From NCBI RefSeq assembly GCF_003533305.1, contig NZ_DOEH01000023.1, positions 100,173-164,172 of the forward strand: a stretch of DNA of 64,000 nucleotides, given 5' to 3'. The stretch is from Providencia sp. GTDB taxonomy: Bacteria > Pseudomonadota > Gammaproteobacteria > Enterobacterales > Enterobacteriaceae. The stretch's first letter is position 1. Every line of letters begins with the position of its first letter. The notes below the pieces were generated by a model that saw nothing but the letters and a program-made list of their open reading frames with translations, was not told where the DNA came from and made no database searches. This document shows positions 62,065 through 64,000 of this stretch, piece after piece. Position numbers and translations under genes: made by a program.

Positions 62065-63933
62065 TTAAGGTTTGTCGAGATAAGTGGTGATCGAGCGAAC
62101 AATGCCAACGCAATCTAGACCAAGTTCTGAGATTAGCTCTTCTTGGCTGCCTTGAGAGATAAAAAAATCAGGTAATCCAAGATTTAATACCGGTAAAATT
62201 TTCTTTTCACGCATCAAAAATTCATTAACACCACTACCTGCACCACCCATGATGGCATTTTCTTCCAGTGTCACAATGAATTCATGGTTGTTTGCCATAT
62301 CAAGGATTAGTGCCTCATCAAGTGGCTTCACGAAGCGCATATCAACAACAGTGGCATTGAGTTGCTCAGCGGCTTCTAATGCGTGGCTTAATAAAGTACC
62401 AAAGCATAAGATAGCGATTTTCTCACCTTGACGACGAATAATACCTTTACCTATTGGTAGCGGCGATAGCGGCTTAAGTTCCACACCGGTTCCCGTTCCT
62501 CTTGGATAACGAACTGCGGTTGGGCCATCTTGGTATTGATATCCTGTATGTAACATTTGGCGACATTCATCTTCATCACTCGGTGTCATGATGATCATAG
62601 TTGGAATGCAGCGTAAGAATGAAATATCAAATGATCCTTGGTGGGTTTGTCCGTCAGCGCCAACAATTCCTGCGCGATCAATAGCAAACATGACGGGCAG
62701 TTTTTGAATAGCCACATCGTGGATCACTTGGTCGTAGCCACGTTGTAAGAAAGTCGAATAAATCGCTACAATCGGTTTATAACCGCCAATAGCTAGACCA
62801 GCGGCAAAGGTAACTGCGTGCTGCTCAGCAATCGCGACATCGAAATATTGGTCAGGATATTCTTTTGAGAAACGAACCATACCCGAGCCTTCACGCATTG
62901 CTGGTGTGATAGCCATCAGTTTTTCGTCATCTCGTGCTTCTTCACACAGCCAGTCACCAAAAATTTTAGAGAATGTGGGACCTGTTTCTTTACTTTTAGG
63001 TAGTGTGAATGTGCTTGGATCGAATTTAGGCACTGCATGCCAGCTGATAGGATCTTTTTCTGCTGGCTCGTAGCCACGACCTTTTTTGGTCATAATATGC
63101 AAAAATTGAGGACCTTTAAGGTCTCGCATATTTTTTAAGGTCTGGGTTAAGGCAACAACATCATGGCCATCAACAGGACCGATATAATTAAAACCTAATT
63201 CTTCAAACATAGTACCAGGTACTACCATGCCTTTTATGTGCTCTTCAGTTTTCTTCAATAATTCTTTAATAGGCGGAATGCCTGAGAAAACTTTTTTGCC
63301 ACCTTCACGTAGCGTAGTATACAGCTTGCCTGAGAGTAGATGCGCTAAATGATTATTCAGTGCGCCAACGTTTTCAGAAATAGACATTTCGTTATCATTG
63401 AGGATCACCAACATATCTGTTTCTGCATCGCCCGCATGGTTCATTGCTTCAAAAGCCATACCCGCAGTAATCGCACCATCACCAATTACACAGACAGTTT
63501 TACGATTTTTATTCTCTTTTTTGGCGGCAATCGCCATACCTAAACCTGCACTAATTGAGGTTGAGGAGTGACCTACACTTAAAATGTCATATTCACTTTC
63601 AGCGCGCCAAGGGAAAGGGTGCAAACCATTTTTTTGGCGAATAGTATCAATTCTATCGCGACGACCCGTTAAAATCTTATGTGGATAGGCTTGGTGCCCA
63701 ACATCCCAGACAAGGTTGTCGAAAGGGGTTTTATACACATAATGTAATGCCACGGTAAGCTCAACGGCACCAAGACCGGAAGCAAAGTGACCGCTTGAAC
63801 GTCCCACGCTATTAAGTAAAAATTGCCTAAGCTCATCACAAAGCTTAGGCAAGCTCTCTTTAGGCAGCAGACGAAGTTCATCTGGTGTCTCGGCTAGTGC
63901 CAGCGTAGGGTATTTAGCGATGTCGATACTCAT
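62065..63933 (-). CDS. dxs: 1-deoxy-D-xylulose-5-phosphate synthase
   Basis: Thiamine-diphosphate enzyme that starts the MEP isoprenoid pathway from pyruvate and glyceraldehyde 3-phosphate, the same pathway as ispH at the other end of the window. The ATG at 63933 gives [20 protein letters not shown], matching E. coli; an earlier in-frame start (63972) would add 13 residues read from the upstream spacer and the edge of a repeat. It is 622 aa. HGxGH-type residues are in [15 protein letters not shown], the TPP motif is [20 protein letters not shown]...[12 protein letters not shown], and the transketolase C-terminal parts are [17 protein letters not shown] and [10 protein letters not shown]. ispA normally lies upstream, outside the window. 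Confidence 0.97.
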   Translation of the reverse strand: MSIDIAKYPTLALAETPDELRLLPKESLPKLCDELRQFLLNSVGRSSGHFASGLGAVELTVALHYVYKTPFDNLVWDVGHQAYPHKILTGRRDRIDTIRQKNGLHPFPWRAESEYDILSVGHSSTSISAGLGMAIAAKKENKNRKTVCVIGDGAITAGMAFEAMNHAGDAETDMLVILNDNEMSISENVGALNNHLAHLLSGKLYTTLREGGKKVFSGIPPIKELLKKTEEHIKGMVVPGTMFEELGFNYIGPVDGHDVVALTQTLKNMRDLKGPQFLHIMTKKGRGYEPAEKDPISWHAVPKFDPSTFTLPKSKETGPTFSKIFGDWLCEEARDDEKLMAITPAMREGSGMVRFSKEYPDQYFDVAIAEQHAVTFAAGLAIGGYKPIVAIYSTFLQRGYDQVIHDVAIQKLPVMFAIDRAGIVGADGQTHQGSFDISFLRCIPTMIIMTPSDEDECRQMLHTGYQYQDGPTAVRYPRGTGTGVELKPLSPLPIGKGIIRRQGEKIAILCFGTLLSHALEAAEQLNATVVDMRFVKPLDEALILDMANNHEFIVTLEENAIMGGAGSGVNEFLMREKKILPVLNLGLPDFFISQGSQEELISELGLDCVGIVRSITTYLDKP

Positions 63934-63965
63934 TAGGTGCTCACTTTTAATTAATAAAAAAATAC

Positions 63966-64000
63966 CCGTCATACTTCAAGCTGTAGGGGCGTTGGTTTCG
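63966..64000 (+). repeat. Intergenic palindromic repeat, copy 8 (cut by window edge)
   Basis: CGTCATACTTCAAGCTGTAGG followed by GCGTTGGTTTCG is the left end of the same element, upstream of dxs. The rest lies outside the window. Confidence 0.75.

Overview
The window is a chromosomal segment of an enterobacterium, most likely Providencia or a close relative (Morganellaceae). It looks AT-rich by eye. Nearly every core protein resembles its E. coli counterpart closely over its whole length, and the intergenic DNA carries copies of a palindromic repeat. The left edge cuts ispH and the right edge falls just upstream of dxs. No rRNA, tRNA, CRISPR array, insertion sequence or prophage gene was seen.

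Layout. (1) 1-6.7 kb: 3' part of ispH, dapB and carAB, with PurR-like and ArgR-like sites ahead of carA. (2) 6.8-10.8 kb: yghB and metC on the minus strand, divergent from exbBD, with a Fur-like site between them. (3) 10.8-12.5 kb: a very AT-rich stretch of about 1.7 kb with no long ORF, but with a good promoter and a strong terminator that could bound a small RNA. (4) 12.5-16.9 kb: yedE-yedF, a GNAT acetyltransferase, and divergent rdgC and mak. (5) 17-25 kb: an accessory block between mak and sbcC holding cpdB, a small secreted pilin-like protein, an Frm2-type nitroreductase, a MetQ/NlpA-type lipoprotein, an isopenicillin-N-synthase-like oxygenase and a Cys/Met-metabolism PLP enzyme. (6) 25-38 kb: sbcCD divergent from phoBR, then brnQ, ggt, a 2-Cys peroxiredoxin and acpH. 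(7) 38-48.3 kb: queA-tgt-yajC-secDF and nrdR-ribD-ribE-nusB-thiL-pgpA in the E. coli order. (8) 48.5-61.5 kb: the complete anaerobic carnitine module, yaaU-fixXCBA divergent from caiTABCDE, with caiF convergent at the end. (9) dxs.

How the genes work together. CaiT exchanges carnitine or crotonobetaine for gamma-butyrobetaine. CaiB and CaiC make and move the CoA thioester, CaiD hydrates or dehydrates it, CaiA reduces it, and FixABCX supplies the electrons. CaiF should activate both divergent operons from a shared 532-bp region, which holds four near-identical TCACCAATATTG-type sites and a CRP-like site. Compared with E. coli, where caiF lies next to carB, the whole yaaU-to-caiF block sits elsewhere: between pgpA and dxs, where E. 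coli has yajO. In turn carB is followed here by yghB-metC-exbBD.

The most interesting unexplained items are the putative promoter-operator/terminator unit at 11.83-12.19 kb, the oxygenase/PLP-enzyme/lipoprotein cluster at 21.4-24.9 kb, the palindromic repeat family (full-length and internally deleted copies), the moved carnitine module with its operator cluster, and a heptanucleotide tandem array at 48.46 kb. No clearly new defence or mobile system was found.
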